A stretch of 64,000 bases of DNA from NCBI RefSeq assembly GCF_001522545.3, contig NC_031768.1, forward strand, positions 83,043,859 through 83,107,858, in the 5' to 3' direction. The translations under genes were made by a program, and so were the position numbers. The first letter of the stretch is position 1, and each line of letters starts with the position of its first letter. Below the pieces are notes generated by a model. That model was not told the DNA's origin, ran no database searches, and worked only from the letters and a program-made list of their open reading frames with translations. Source of the stretch: Parus major. Its lineage: Eukaryota > Chordata > Aves > Passeriformes > Paridae. Positions 1-11,810 of the stretch are shown piece by piece.

Positions 1-89
1 AAGACTGCTTTCCTCACAGATTGAGAGTTCTGTTAATATTGTTTAAAGAAAATTATTTTTAAAATGAAAGAAAATCTCTAGATTAATAT

Positions 90-107
90 TTGTTTGTTTG
101 TTTTTTT
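90..107. repeat. Short (TTTG)n / poly-T simple repeat
   Basis: A run of TTTG units passes into a T tract. It is a low-complexity sequence with no sign of being a transposon tail. Confidence 0.7.
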
Positions 108-2989
108 AATATATACTTCAAGTGTAGAATCTAATGAGGAGTAAGTAAACTGTTATCTGAACAATGACAAAAACAGCCCACTCCACTCCCAATGCCTAAG
201 CAAACCCTAATTTTCAATATTGAAATTAATTCTTTCCTGTACTATGTAAGCAGCTATAGTTATTTAATCAAAAAATTACATTTCCTGATTTTCTTTTTGA
301 CTTCAAATATTCCAACGAAGAAATTTTCATTTTGACATACTGTTCAATAAGATGCATTCTGATAATTCTAGAGGTCCAGAAGGGAAAATTTCCACAAGTT
401 TTACCGTGGTTTGATGCTGGATTTCCCCTCTTCTAAAGTAAGAGTACCTGGTTTTAATCAGGAGTCAAAGTTTGAGTAAAAAACTGGCTTACACAATCTT
501 ATAGCAGAGGAATTAAATGTTGAAATTCATGACAAAGAGGGAATTTTGAAATGGGATACTTTTTATTTCATGGATCTGGATCTCCTGGGGTGAAGGTATG
601 GAAAAAAATGGAAGCTCTGAAGTGTTCCAACAGCTCCTCCAGTGGGACTCACAGAGTGTAAGACATCAGGGAAAATCAGCCATGCTCTCTAAATGTAGTC
701 TAGGCATCCTCATCTTCCTTGTATACACAGGTGCTTTACAAGCAGTAAATCATACAGTATTTTTCTACAACATATATGTAATAAGTGCCATAATCTCCAT
801 CTAAAGTGACATTTCCCCATTATAAGAAAAAATCATAATTCTTGAAAAAAACAATAATTTATGAAGCAAATGTGACTTTTTAGCTAGAATTTACTTCTTC
901 ATTTTTCTGCAGAATGGAGTCGGTTTTGATTTATTCTGTGTACTAATCAGGTATTCAACCTCACTTGTAAGTCAAGCTCAAAAGTCCCGAGGAGTTTCTA
1001 GGCTGACTCTGAGCCATCTGCCTTCAGAGACATGCAGTTCTCAAAGTCAGTGCTTCTCTCCTCAATGCTTCTCACGAAGTGATGCCAGGTAACAGAAGCT
1101 GAAGCATGCTCTGGCCCGAAGACAGCCTTGTGGCAGAGAGGGAAACCGGTACAAAACTGAGATGTGTCATTTTTTACACACTTTCAGTAAGAGTTTCTGT
1201 GCCTGCTTTGAATGTAACATCGTCTTCCAGTGGAATCCTTTGGAGAGAGGTTTTTATCAGCATAGGACAATAAAATTAATGCTGACATGATGTTATTTTG
1301 AATTAAGTCTCTTATTCCCAAGATCATGCTAGTCCATCTGGGCATTAGTAGTTCGGTGTACATGACAATATCAGAAGAAGGCTGATTGCATTTCTTCTGC
1401 CTACTATTGATTCCTGCCAGAGAGAAAACAGAATCACAGTCTTCTTTATCCCCAAATGTTCCTACTTTATCCCAAACTGACTTGCAAAGTACAAAAGTGA
1501 GCATCTCCTTTTGCTCACTAGGGAGTAAACAGCATTTCTCCCTAGATGGTTCAATATTTCTTGTATCTGTGGTAACTGACAATAATACATTTGTGAATTA
1601 TGATACAATTTTTCACAATATGTGACTAACTACAAATCATTTGAAGCAAACAAATTATCAATTTTCATTTTACTGGCAATTTGTTTTGTTAGAGGGTTAC
1701 ATTAAGTGTTTCAAGAATTGTCAATTTGTGTGGGGTTCTCCTTTCTTAGTTTAATCATCTCGGTATTGAATAATTTACTTTCACACATTTTTCTATGAAC
1801 TACTTCAATATATTTAAAAGCTGCAGCTTTTACTCCTTGTTCACATTAAGACAATTTAATTACCTGACCTTTCTACTTTCTTTTAAGACAACAGAATTAA
1901 GTGTTGCAATTATTTAGGTTTTTCAAACATTTTCACAATCATGTATTGATTCCAATTAATGTTTCTTTCTGACTAGCTTTGGTTCATAGCAAATTGACCT
2001 CTACGTTAAAGTTTTTGTTCATTTATCTGAAAAGGCAATTCTATTCTTTAATGATTCTGTGTCTTATTTTTTGTTTATTATTGTTTTTTCCCTTTGTGAA
2101 TCACCTTCTTTTGAAAAAATTCTCAGAAGAAAACTGATTGTTGATTTCAGTGTACTGGAACTCTTTGGGGGAAAAAACCCTGACAATTTTTTCTTGAAGT
2201 TTCTTGGAAATATCAAATCCATTAATTGATTACTGAGCCTCATGCATCTTTCTAAGATCCTTTTTCCCCCCAGTTTTAGTAGTCTCTTAAGTTCCATTCT
2301 TCTGTTTATTATTTTGTTTTACACTATCAACTGGAGACTCCACCAAATTAAAGGCCTCATTGTGTTAAGAATTTGAAATGCAGTGCAAACTAAGTCCTTG
2401 GACAAATATCTGTAACATTAAAGAACACATCTACTGTGTAATGAACATACCTGATGTTGACTGTCATTAAAGTGGATTGTTCCTCTCTAAGATACTCACA
2501 TGGCTGTCACTACCTCAAAATATTATCTGCATCTTACTAAAAAATCTTCAATAATGTGAATATTGAGGAATTTCAACTACAGGCTTTATATATTTAGATG
2601 CTTGTTCTCATCAAACTGGCATAAAATCATTCAGGCAATCTGCATCAAAAGGGATTTGAACTTCAGCCAGAAATTCAAACTATTGAAATTATCTATAGAA
2701 TTTCCTGTGTGCTAGTCAAATATTTTTTTAAAAAATTGTTGGATAAAGATCAGTATACAGATAGAGCTATTTTTTTTTCTCAAAAATTAAAATTTTTAAT
2801 CTTACAATATGTAAAAAACACCTTGCCAGGAATGGCCAACATTTTATTGAGTGCCAGTGGAAAAGTAATTTGGGATCCTTTTCTCCATTGAATAAGCTGC
2901 AGTGGATTTCGTTTAAAAAGAACAACTAAACAAATTCAAATTTGGTTGAATTCTGAACAAATAAGCATCTAAAAAGGGTGTCCATTCAA

Positions 2990-3008
2990 GGGGGGGGTGG
3001 GGCAGGGG
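2990..3008 (+). other. G-quadruplex-type G-run cluster
   Basis: The plus strand reads G8, T, G4, CA, G4 within 19 bases. The G8 run can supply two G3 tracts, so the four-tract pattern with short loops is met. It is the only such dense cluster I noticed in this mostly AT-rich window. Folding and any role are inferred, and no nearby promoter or exon is visible. Confidence 0.5.
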
Positions 3009-5693
3009 TGAGAATCTAGTGTTTTCTGGAACTTGAAAGGATGGATGTCTTGTCCTTATTTTTATTTCTGAGATCTAACTAAATTCTCAACCTTTATAGA
3101 AAAGACATCTAGATCATTTAATCCTAATGATAAAACGTCTCATGGTGAGTGCTAAGAAATATATGAAATCAGGGGGTTTACATATAATCTGGTGGAGAAG
3201 AATGTGCGTTTGGAAGAGAAGCATTGAAAAAGTATTTTTTATAAGAGACTGCTGCACCAGCTTCTAAACTGCAATCCAGTTCAACTCCAGCTTAAGATGA
3301 GCCACTGCTCACCAGTTGAAATTAAAAAATTTAACAGGTGATGTCTTTTCTTAGTCTTGCTGAATCTGACAGAAACATCTTCCCAGGATACTACACACCC
3401 CATCAGGGCATGTCAGAGCCTGGGGTAAATGGCAGTGGCATGACAGTAACATTTTAAGGATGGAGAGTGCTGCTGCTGCTGACAAGAATGCTCAGCTTCC
3501 TGCAATGATTACACTTGGTCATGCTTGAGAGCGTAGACTGAAAGCTGAATACCTTCTGGTTTAGATTTTAATTGCAAGGACCTGAAGGTTGGGTAACTCA
3601 GCATAAAATGAGGCTTTGGCATTGGGGTGATGCTGGAGGAACTTTCAAGGAGAGCTTAGCAGGTGCCTCAGGGGACAGGGAATAAAAGACTAGATTGAAG
3701 GAAAATAAATTGCATAAAAAGCTTTAAGGTGAGAACAGATTTTGAATATAGATTGTGGGAGATGTACAATTATTACAGCTGTCAATATCGTATTTTGCCT
3801 ATCTGTGACATAAATTGCAATGGAAATAAATAATTAGCTTGTTTTCATCTAGAAAACCATGCATATGGTTTGTGGGAAATTATTCCCCTACAAAAGACTA
3901 TGGAGTAAAGGAACTAAGCTGTAAGGTCAGAAAAAAAAAATTGTCTTCGATGTGAAAACAACAGTACAGGAAATTGCAGGGATAGAAGGTAGTGATCTGT
4001 ATGTGAGAAATGGATGGTTTAGCATTGTGAGGTTGTAAGGTTGATGTTGGAATAAATTTTGACTAGAAGTCTATTTCAATGCTGATTTTGGTACTATACC
4101 TACTGATACAGAAAAAGAAGTACTCATTGCTATGGAAAATTAGCATGGGACCACACCTTGGTTATGTCATTGCATTTAAAACAGAGAAATAAAATTAAAA
4201 ACTACTTTAGTTCTTTTATATGCTCTAATACTTATATACAATTGTTACCTGGTGACAATTACCCTCCTTTGAGACTGAGCAGGACAACAGGCTCTCTGTA
4301 TGCAATATAGAGATAAAATGTACCTTATGTGGCATTTTTTTCCTTAACGTTGCAGAAACAGAAACCTTGGAACAGTAGCAAAGACCCTTGACACTTAAAT
4401 TTGAGAGATACTGTTTTTCACTTCCCCTTTGAACAGTTATTTTAAATGGAGAAAGAGCAGGACTCATGTGAGTGCAAAGGTGTTTTCCTCACAAGTACAT
4501 GCATCCTCCAAATTATAACAAAGGGAAAGCTGGCTAAGCCTCTATTTAAACAGGCAAATTTGATCATATTAAATCTAAAGAGATTTTACTACTCGTCCTC
4601 TTCTGAGGTGCCTTTGAGTGTATATGGCCTTTTTATACTATATATACTATATATTACTTGTGGGAGAAGAACTTCTGTGCTACCCATATGAAGCCGAGAC
4701 ACAGAAATACTGTCAGATTTGTCCAAGATCATACCACAGTTGAATATGAGGGAAAATAATTCAACCAGCATGACTTTCCATGTTTTTCTCTAAATACTGA
4801 GCCTCTTTCAGATAGTTTGAACATTTTTAAGGGCTGTTGTAACACTAATAGAGTCTTTGAAAATATCTCCTCTCAGTGTCTTTTATTTTATCCTCTCAAG
4901 GTTGTTAAAGAGTTTCGTTACTGTATTAAAAAAAAAGAAAAAAAATAAAAAGCTTGCTGCATCCAAAAACAGTAGGGATGGACTATTTGACAAATGAATC
5001 CTGTCCATATGGTGATCAGAGAAATTATCTTAAATGCAGAGACAAGAATGAACTTGTCAAACAAGGCATTTATACAAAAACATCTGAATCAGTCAGCTGT
5101 AAAATGATTGTAAAGGAAAGCAGCTTAACATTCTGTTAGGCAAATGTCTTATTGACCACAGCCACAGCTGCTGTGTTATTTCTGATGTTCAGGAAGGCTG
5201 GAGTCACTGGAGCTTTCCTCAGTGTTAGAAGCACACTGATGCTCTGATTCTTCCAGCCCTTATCTATATGTATATTGAAGGACTGTGTCCTTGCTTACAT
5301 AAGGTGAAGGAGTTTTATAAGAGCTCTCTCCCTGGCAGATCTCCAGGCTGAAGCACCTGCAGCAAATAAAGCAGATGTCCCAAATACTTACCAGTGCATT
5401 GAATTGTTTTAATGTCCCTGGGTAAGTTTTTGGCTCAAGTCTGACTGATTTTAGAATAGTCTGCAAGTTAACTCCTCAGGTTCAATGTGCAAGGCTTTCA
5501 CCAGGCAATTCTGAAAGCAGATCAGAGGACTGAGGCATAATCAAGCAAGTAATTTGAATCTTCTGCCTTATCTAACAGAGCCTTGATTCCCTTCAAAATA
5601 AGTGAATATCTGTTAAGGTAAACTAAATCATTAGTTCTTGGAAGATGATTCCTAAACAGGGAAAGTGGAGAACCATGAAGAAAAATCCAAACC

Positions 5694-5733
5694 AAAACCA
5701 AAAGGAAAAGCAAGCAAACAAACAAACAAAATA
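5694..5733. repeat. (CAAA)n-type A-rich simple repeat
   Basis: CAAA units (caaacaaacaaa) sit within a wider A-rich tract. Read on the minus strand it gives a long Phe/Leu-rich frame, which is a composition artefact and not a membrane protein. Confidence 0.7.
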
Positions 5734-8368
5734 CTAAAATAATAAAAAAGGGGATAAAAAAAATAGAATGAAATAGCAGAGATATCAATGAAAGTTCTCT
5801 CTGAAAGGAGGTAAACCTCTCACACAGTGAGCAAGCCACAGTTTGAATGAAACAGAAAATGGTAACAAAACATTTAGCTGAGGAAATATAAAACAATTTT
5901 AATTCCTTAGCAAGATATAGAAGCACCATCTTACAATTGCTGACCACTTCTAATGTGAGTTTGCCAGCTCTGTGCTGCTAGCATAAACTCTTCAGTTTGC
6001 TGTTGTTTCATGGGACATTAGCTATTTTGAGGAATGGCAAAACTTATTGCAACAAGTTGTGGTCAAAATGTTATTAAATTGTTGGTGTAGGTACACACAA
6101 GTAGTTTTGCTAAAAGACCTGAGAATGTGACCATCAGATCTCTCCTCTGTGAAGTCTCAGAAAAATGGATATTTTTAATAAGAGTAAAGTACTCTATCCA
6201 ACGCTGCTAGAACAGGGCGTCCAGCTGTGGAAATCAGAAGGATATGTTACTGCTGCCCCAAGCTGCTGCCTAGACCAGTTTGCTACTTTTCTATTAATTG
6301 CATTGAGAGACAATGGAACTTTCTTAGGAAGTTTCCATTTATCACTTTTATCTTAAATGCAGATAATGAGATAAGAGTATAAACATATAATAATTCATAT
6401 ATTGAATTTAATAATTCAATAACTCACTCTGTATGAACTTCCACCATGTCCATTTCCACTGGCAAAGGGTGGCAAATTTTTCCAGGACAGAAAGGGAAAA
6501 ATGTTCCACTGCCTAAAAAGAGGGACAAGGGTTGAAAGCAGTTTATGCTGTTAATTGGTATGGGCCATAATTTGGTTTTCTGTCAAAGAGTCAGCATGCC
6601 AGTCATCGGAAATGATGAGCAATCTTAAACTGATTGTAAATTGCATCTGACTGATTAGCAAAGTAGTCAGCTGAAGCTGAGGAAATCAACACTGGGCGTG
6701 CAGAGCACTTTCTCCTGCCAACAGGTCACGCAGCTGCAGCAAGTTCAACAAAATGGCAGATCTTTCAGTGCACAAAAGAGCACAAACTTGACAATCCAAC
6801 CCCATGCAAACACTTCACTGAAGTATCATTGGGTGTTTTGTTTCCCCTGTGACTTGCTCTTGGCCAGTATCCATCCACTCAGAGCCTCTTCAAATGACTG
6901 CTTGTGCACTTTATACAGCAATTTGGTTTTATTGGACAATCATTACAGTGCCCAGCTTCTGTGTAAAATTGCTCTGCACTTATTAGGAGAGATGTTGGCA
7001 CTCAAATTACACTTTTTTTTTTCTCAAGACATTTGCCTGTTTTCTCCCTTGCCCTTTGAGTGAGCATTAATGTGGATGAAAAACACAGGCTCCTGGGAAA
7101 TTATTAGAAGAGAGATCCCTGCCAGACTATTGATTTCACTGTGTTGGTTTTGATTTCCTGCACATAGCTGATTAAACATGAATAGACTTGACAAAAGAGT
7201 CGTATTGATAAGTTAAGTTTAGCATGGGCAGAATACATAGATAAAAATATGTAGTCTACCTTATATAAAATACATATTTACAGCTCACACTTTTGTGGAG
7301 GACCTTCTTAAACGATGTGAATCTTTTATAATAATCACTAAGTTAAAATTCGTGGAAGCTTGGGTTGTAGAGTTGCTGAAGTGTTAGTTGTGTCAGCTGT
7401 GTCATGAAAATCTTCCCTCCTCACAAGACTGGAAAAGAAGGGAAATTATTAATCTCTTAGAATCAAATCACTGGAGCCATTTCCTGAATCTCGAATGTTT
7501 AGATTTTTTTTCTTTTTTGCGTAGATGTGCAGGCTTTGTTTGATGTTGCTGCAATTATTTAAGTAGGAATTGGCAGACAATAAGCACAAGATAGAAAACA
7601 TTGGCAGTGATAAAGGGATCTGTAACTGAGCTATTCATGGTGCAGAACTGCAAACTCTGCGCACACTGCTCCTTGTGAAGCATGAACTGTGTACTCACAC
7701 GGGAGAGCACATGGCCTGAATCTCCTTCAGGTTGTAAAAAGTGCATTCAGAGGGCATATTCTTATACTTTTTTCAACTCAAAATACACTCCAAAAAGGTT
7801 AACTCCTCTGTTATAACTTGCTAGAAGTGCCAGACTTGGCAAAAGCCAAATGCACATATTGTATGCTTTGAATTGGCAGCAGGTGAAGGGGAGTGTTGAG
7901 AGGAGAAAGAACCATGGAACACTTCCTAAGGGTGTGAGAGGGAAAGAGGACCATGTGAAGCACTTCTCCTTACTCTATCTTCAGAGGGAGCTATTCGTTT
8001 CCATCAAAAGGAGAGAAGCCTGAGAGATAACAAAAATGCATTGGCTGATGTCCAGGGTCTTAGATCACTTGCCAGGCTTTGCTTTCATTAGCACAACAAA
8101 AGTAGATCAAATAGACTGAATAATGTGATGCCAGCAATTTAATGTATGTGCTTCAGACATTTGAGGTCTTTTACCTTAGATTACCTCTACACTGCTCTGC
8201 AGGCAAAATATCTCCCATAAACATGTAGCCTAAACTGCCCAAAATGTAACAATGTTCCTGAATATCCTCTCTGAGAACAAGAGACCATTCAGCAGATCAT
8301 ACTCAGAAGTACCATGCTGCCTTTTCCTCTTTTTTACAAGAAGTGATGACAGGTGTTTGGGTGGTAGG

Positions 8369-8399
8369 TTTGTTTTGTTTTGTTTTGTTTTGTTTTTTT
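8369..8399. repeat. (TTTTG)n microsatellite
   Basis: Five or so consecutive TTTTG pentamers are followed by a T run. In birds such runs arise by slippage. No adjacent transposon end was recognised. Confidence 0.85.
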
Positions 8400-9151
8400 C
8401 ATGTTATCATCCCCTTTAGAAGTTGGAACCAAGCTTAATTTCTTCTCTTGGGTGACATCAAGAGTTATTTTGCTCTGTGTCCTACCTGTCCTCTTCTTGC
8501 TGCTTCATGAGCAATACAGTGGCACTGTCACCCAATTTCCCTCTTCTGCCAAGCTTCTGGTTGGATTATTGGACCCAGGCAGGGGTAGCAGGGAGGAGTA
8601 ATTCATATGTCTGCAGAATATGACTTGGAAGAAACTCTTAATGATCTGTTACCAGTGTTCTGAGAATTATAGCTCATATTCTTCCCCCTTTTCAATAGCA
8701 CTGCTCTGTCTCAGTCAGAGGAAATTTATGAATGTAGTAGGGGAACTCAGATTAGTGGAATTGTATGTCCTCAGAGCAGAACTGGAAGGTGCACAGAGGC
8801 AGAGTTGAGGTCTCCTGCTATAAGCTGTCCCCACGCTTTGCAATTGCTGAGCAAACCTTTGGGAGACTGCACTTGATCTAAAGAACATGATTTTCCCATA
8901 TTTACAAGATGCTCTCTTTGACACCCACTGGTCAATGATTAGCTCAAAAGCTGTGGAACAAGTTGGCTGTGGTCAAGATGGTTAGGTCTCCTTAGCCATC
9001 ATTCAAACATTACTCCTTTGATGGCTAACATCCCCCTCCCTATACACAGCCATCTAGCCTTTTCTTTGTGTCCATTCCTGAAGTCTTTGAGCACTGCTTG
9101 GCGTGGTCTTCCCTACAATCCAGCATAGTTATGACTTCATTTCAGCACAAG

Positions 9152-9156
9152 CCTTG
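9152..9156. repeat. Target-site duplication, left copy (CCTTG)
   Basis: CCTTG immediately precedes the TGTCC start of the LTR and is repeated exactly at 9761-9765 after its ACA end. A 5-bp duplication fits integration by ERVL-type retroviruses and shows that both LTR termini are intact. Confidence 0.85.
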
Positions 9157-9281
9157 TGTCCTGGTTTAACCCCTGGCAGCAGCCAAGCCCCACCCAGGCA
9201 CTTACTCATTCTCCCACCAGTAGGATCCAGGAGAGAATCAAGCTGAAAAGTTGGAAAACATGAGGGTTGGCATAAAAACAG

Positions 9282-9287
9282 TTTAAT
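9282..9287 (-). promoter_or_regulatory. LTR polyadenylation signal ATTAAA
   Basis: The minus strand reads ATTAAA (tttaat on the plus strand) about 175 bases downstream of the LTR TATA box and about 125 bases before the LTR 3' end. That is the position of the R/U5 polyadenylation signal in an LTR. Current use is unknown. Confidence 0.5.
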
Positions 9288-9460
9288 AGGGAAAGCAAAA
9301 GCCACACATGAAAACAAAGCTAAACAAGGAACTGATTCCTATGGCTGGGGAGGTGTTCAGCCATCTCCAAGAGAGCAGGGCCCCATCAGACATAATGTTT
9401 GCTTGGGGAGATAAGCACCATCATTCCAAACATCCCCCCCTTCTTCTTTCTATCCTCCAC

Positions 9461-9466
9461 TTTATA
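9461..9466 (-). promoter_or_regulatory. LTR TATA box
   Basis: The minus strand reads GTGTATAAAGTGG here, near the middle of the LTR as expected for the U3 promoter of this family. Transcription would start roughly 25-30 bases further along the minus strand, near 9435. Whether the solo LTR still acts as a promoter cannot be seen. Confidence 0.5.
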
Positions 9467-9760
9467 CACTGAGCATGATGCCATATGGTCTGGAATATCC
9501 CTTTGGTCATTTGGGGGTCACCTGTCCTGGCTGTGTCTCCTCTTAATCTCTCATGCACTCCCAGTCCCCTCACCAGCATGGCAGTATAAAAAGCGGCAAA
9601 AGCTCTTCTGCTCTTTATGAAAAGCTCATTTGCTCTGTATAAGCCCAGCCCATCAATAACAAAAATATCTCTGTATTATCAACCCTGTGTTCAGCACAAA
9701 CACAGCCCCATGCTATCCAATGTGAAGAAAATTAACTCTAACCCAGCCAAAACCAGCACA

Positions 9761-9765
9761 CCTTG
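9761..9765. repeat. Target-site duplication, right copy (CCTTG)
   Basis: Exact copy of 9152-9156, directly after the LTR terminus. Confidence 0.85.
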
Positions 9766-11424
9766 ATGAAACACTTAAGCAGCTTTAGACATATCTGGGG
9801 AAATTTTGTAGGAGAAAATGCAATGTCTGATTCCTCTTATCTCCAGCCTGAAGCTATTGCTTATTTCCATGCCAGGACAGAGCCTTTATAGCATTTGGAT
9901 ATCTGTTTGTATTGCCAGAAAGGCTTTTTATTGTGCTGCTGGGTAATGTTATCATACCTGATCAACAAAGGAGTGCACATGCATTGTTCTGGATGCCATG
10001 TGGAAACCTGTCACTGATAAGCTCACTGCAGCAGGTGGTTAGTCACCTCTGTCACAAATGCCCTCTGAGTAGAGGATGCTGGCTATGCTCTGAAAAACCT
10101 CTGTGAGTTACAGAGGCATTTTTTTCATCCTCACTGGAACAGCAAGGACCAGTACTTTCAGCAACTTCATAAATAGTATTCATCAGAGTTCCTAAGTGCT
10201 GCCAGCTAATACCTATGCCATCCTTGGATTCAATGCAGAGAGAAATGATCACCAGGCTTCCACTGAGGGGAGAGAAGCTGGCTTGGTGGGATGGAAGGTG
10301 GCAATAAAGGCATAAAAAGCAATAGGATGTACGTTCCTCTCTCTCTCCCTCTCCCTCTATGTACCTATCTAGAGAGTTTTTTAACTTTCCCGTACTTTTT
10401 AGAGGGGCTCAATCCATAAAGTCTTTTGGGCAAGCGTGGTTATACAGAATGTGCTGTTTGTGCCCTTTTTGACTTTGTATCATGCTGCTGGGCTGCATTT
10501 CCTGCTTCAGTGCCCCTCAGGATATCTCACCAGCTGAACAGTGGATGACAGAAAAAGGTAGCTCGTGGCTGCAGTGGAGAGTTTTGTGGGTTAGTGTGGG
10601 GTAGAAGGGGAGGTTTGCTAGCTTTTCACTCCTTCAGGTGACAGAGAGGTTAGAAGGGGCTATGGGTGAGTGGAAGATTGATAAGTCTTGTCAGATGCTG
10701 ACAGAGCTTACTGTGAGACTGGATAAAGGGGGATAGCGATGGTTAATTAGGTCCCTTAGGATATAATCCAGCCTCTTTCACTTTGTCCAAGGAGACTTTC
10801 TCCTTTCACAGTCAGAGAACTTCCATGGTCTCTCACTAACATCATACTTTCACTTCATCTCTGCTATAAAAGTCTGTCCTGACCTAACGCCTATGTTTTG
10901 ACTGCAACACTCAATCCAAGTCCTGCAGCTCCACAGTCCCATGTTCCCTACCACAAAAGAACTTTGTAGTCCAAATATTTCTTACATATTTCTTTTTTCT
11001 TTTTGTGGATATGTCTGTTTTGCCATGTGTGTTTGTGAAGAGAATGTATTTCTGGGAAAAAAATGAACAGTATGAAAAGGAGTATAGACAACAAACTTCT
11101 TGTATTCAGAACCAAGGATGAATAGAGCCTGATCAGACTTAATAAGGTCACAGATAATCATGATTTTGCAACACATTTCAGAGTGTTAGACAAGTTGAAT
11201 ATTTTTCAGGCATGGTAGAGGCCTTTGCATTATTAAGGTGCCTCTACAATGTGTAGGTCTGATGAGAGGTTGTTACAGATTATAAGCTTGTTGCTTTTTC
11301 ATCACTACCACTTAATTTGAGCCTTCACTTACCTTAATAAGCTGGGAAAAAGAATGCCAGCTTTTCTCCAATCTTTTAAGTTTATGGTGGAGTACACTTT
11401 TCTTTGGGACAGCGGAAATCTTTT
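9766..11424. other. Unique noncoding DNA
   Basis: No gene or nameable repeat is visible. A CT-rich simple repeat lies at 10336-10358. Short open frames at 9912-10106 and 10052-10252 overlap on opposite strands and have no recognisable features. Confidence 0.55.
10336..10358. repeat. (CT)n / (CCCTCT) simple repeat
   Basis: Pyrimidine-only tract of CT and CCCTCT units on the plus strand. Confidence 0.75.
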
Positions 11425-11810
11425 CACCATGTTAGGAGAACTGAGGCTATTAAGCCTGGAGAAGAGAAGGCTTTGGGGACACATTAGAGCACCTTCCCGT
11501 ATCTAAAGGGGATACAAGAGAGTTCAAGTGCATGAAAGGACAGAACAAGGTGGAATGGCTTCAAAGTGACAGACAGCAGGTTTAGTTTAGATATTATGGA
11601 GAAATTCTTCACCCTGAGGGTGATGTACTGGCACAAGTTGTACAGAGAAGATGTGGATATCCCATCCCCTGCAAGAGTTCAGGAAAATGTTGGGGGCTTT
11701 GACCAACCTGATCTAATGGAAGGTCTCCCTGTCCATGGTAGGGGGACTGGAACTAGATGATCCTTAGGGCCCCTTCCAACCTCAACCCAGAAATTCTGTG
11801 GTTCTGTGAT
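11425..11810 (+). mobile_element. CR1 LINE 3' end, plus strand, 5'-truncated
   Basis: The stretch carries the classic CR1 3' line order: 'ggctattaagcctggagaagagaagg', then the 'ttcttcaccctgagggtg' block, 'caagagttcaggaaaatgttggg', 'gggccccttccaacctcaaccc', and a tail of two octamers, attctgtg and gttctgtg, at 11793-11808. That octamer tail is the CR1 3' terminus recognised by its reverse transcriptase. The 5' edge is approximate because truncation and decay blur it. The 64-codon open frame at 11566-11760 lies inside and is CR1 sequence, not a gene. Confidence 0.9.

Larger units (their letters stand above)
1..9151. other. Unique AT-rich noncoding DNA, no gene recognised
   Basis: I see no exon, RNA gene or dispersed repeat that I can name in this 9.1-kb stretch. 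It holds short simple repeats (TTTG units near 90-107, a CTG run at 3469-3482, CAAA units at 5700-5730, TTTTG units at 8369-8399) and a G-run cluster at 2990-3008. Its longest open frames (132 codons on the minus strand at 1184-1582, 141 codons on the minus strand at 5522-5947) have no recognisable domain. The second owes its hydrophobic run to A-rich low-complexity DNA read on the other strand. The segment 6590-6720 looks less degenerate than its surroundings but is only a weak candidate for conserved noncoding sequence. Confidence 0.6.
9157..9760 (-). mobile_element. Solo LTR of an ERVL-like endogenous retrovirus, minus orientation
   Basis: This 604-bp element starts tgtcctggtttaac and ends aaaccagcaca on the plus strand. 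Read on the minus strand it is therefore a TGT...ACA LTR beginning TGTGCTGGTTTTGGC. That beginning, the downstream 'gggatattcc' and 'tgctcag-TATAAA' blocks and the 'gttaaaccaggaca' end match the abundant avian class III (ERVL) LTR type as I know it. Exact CCTTG copies flank it. No gag, pol or env lies next to it, so it is a solo LTR left by recombination between the two LTRs of a provirus. A TATA box and an ATTAAA polyadenylation signal survive in the right order. The intact ends and signals suggest a fairly young copy. The subfamily name was not determined. Confidence 0.85.

Noticed and set aside
1184..1582. 132-codon minus-strand open frame overlapped by a plus-strand frame
   Set aside because: Length is within chance for 64 kb of AT-rich DNA, the protein resembles no family I know, and no splice context is visible.
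5522..5947. 141-codon minus-strand open frame with a long hydrophobic run
   Set aside because: The hydrophobic part comes from an A-rich/(CAAA)n tract read on the other strand. No domain, promoter or exon structure is seen.
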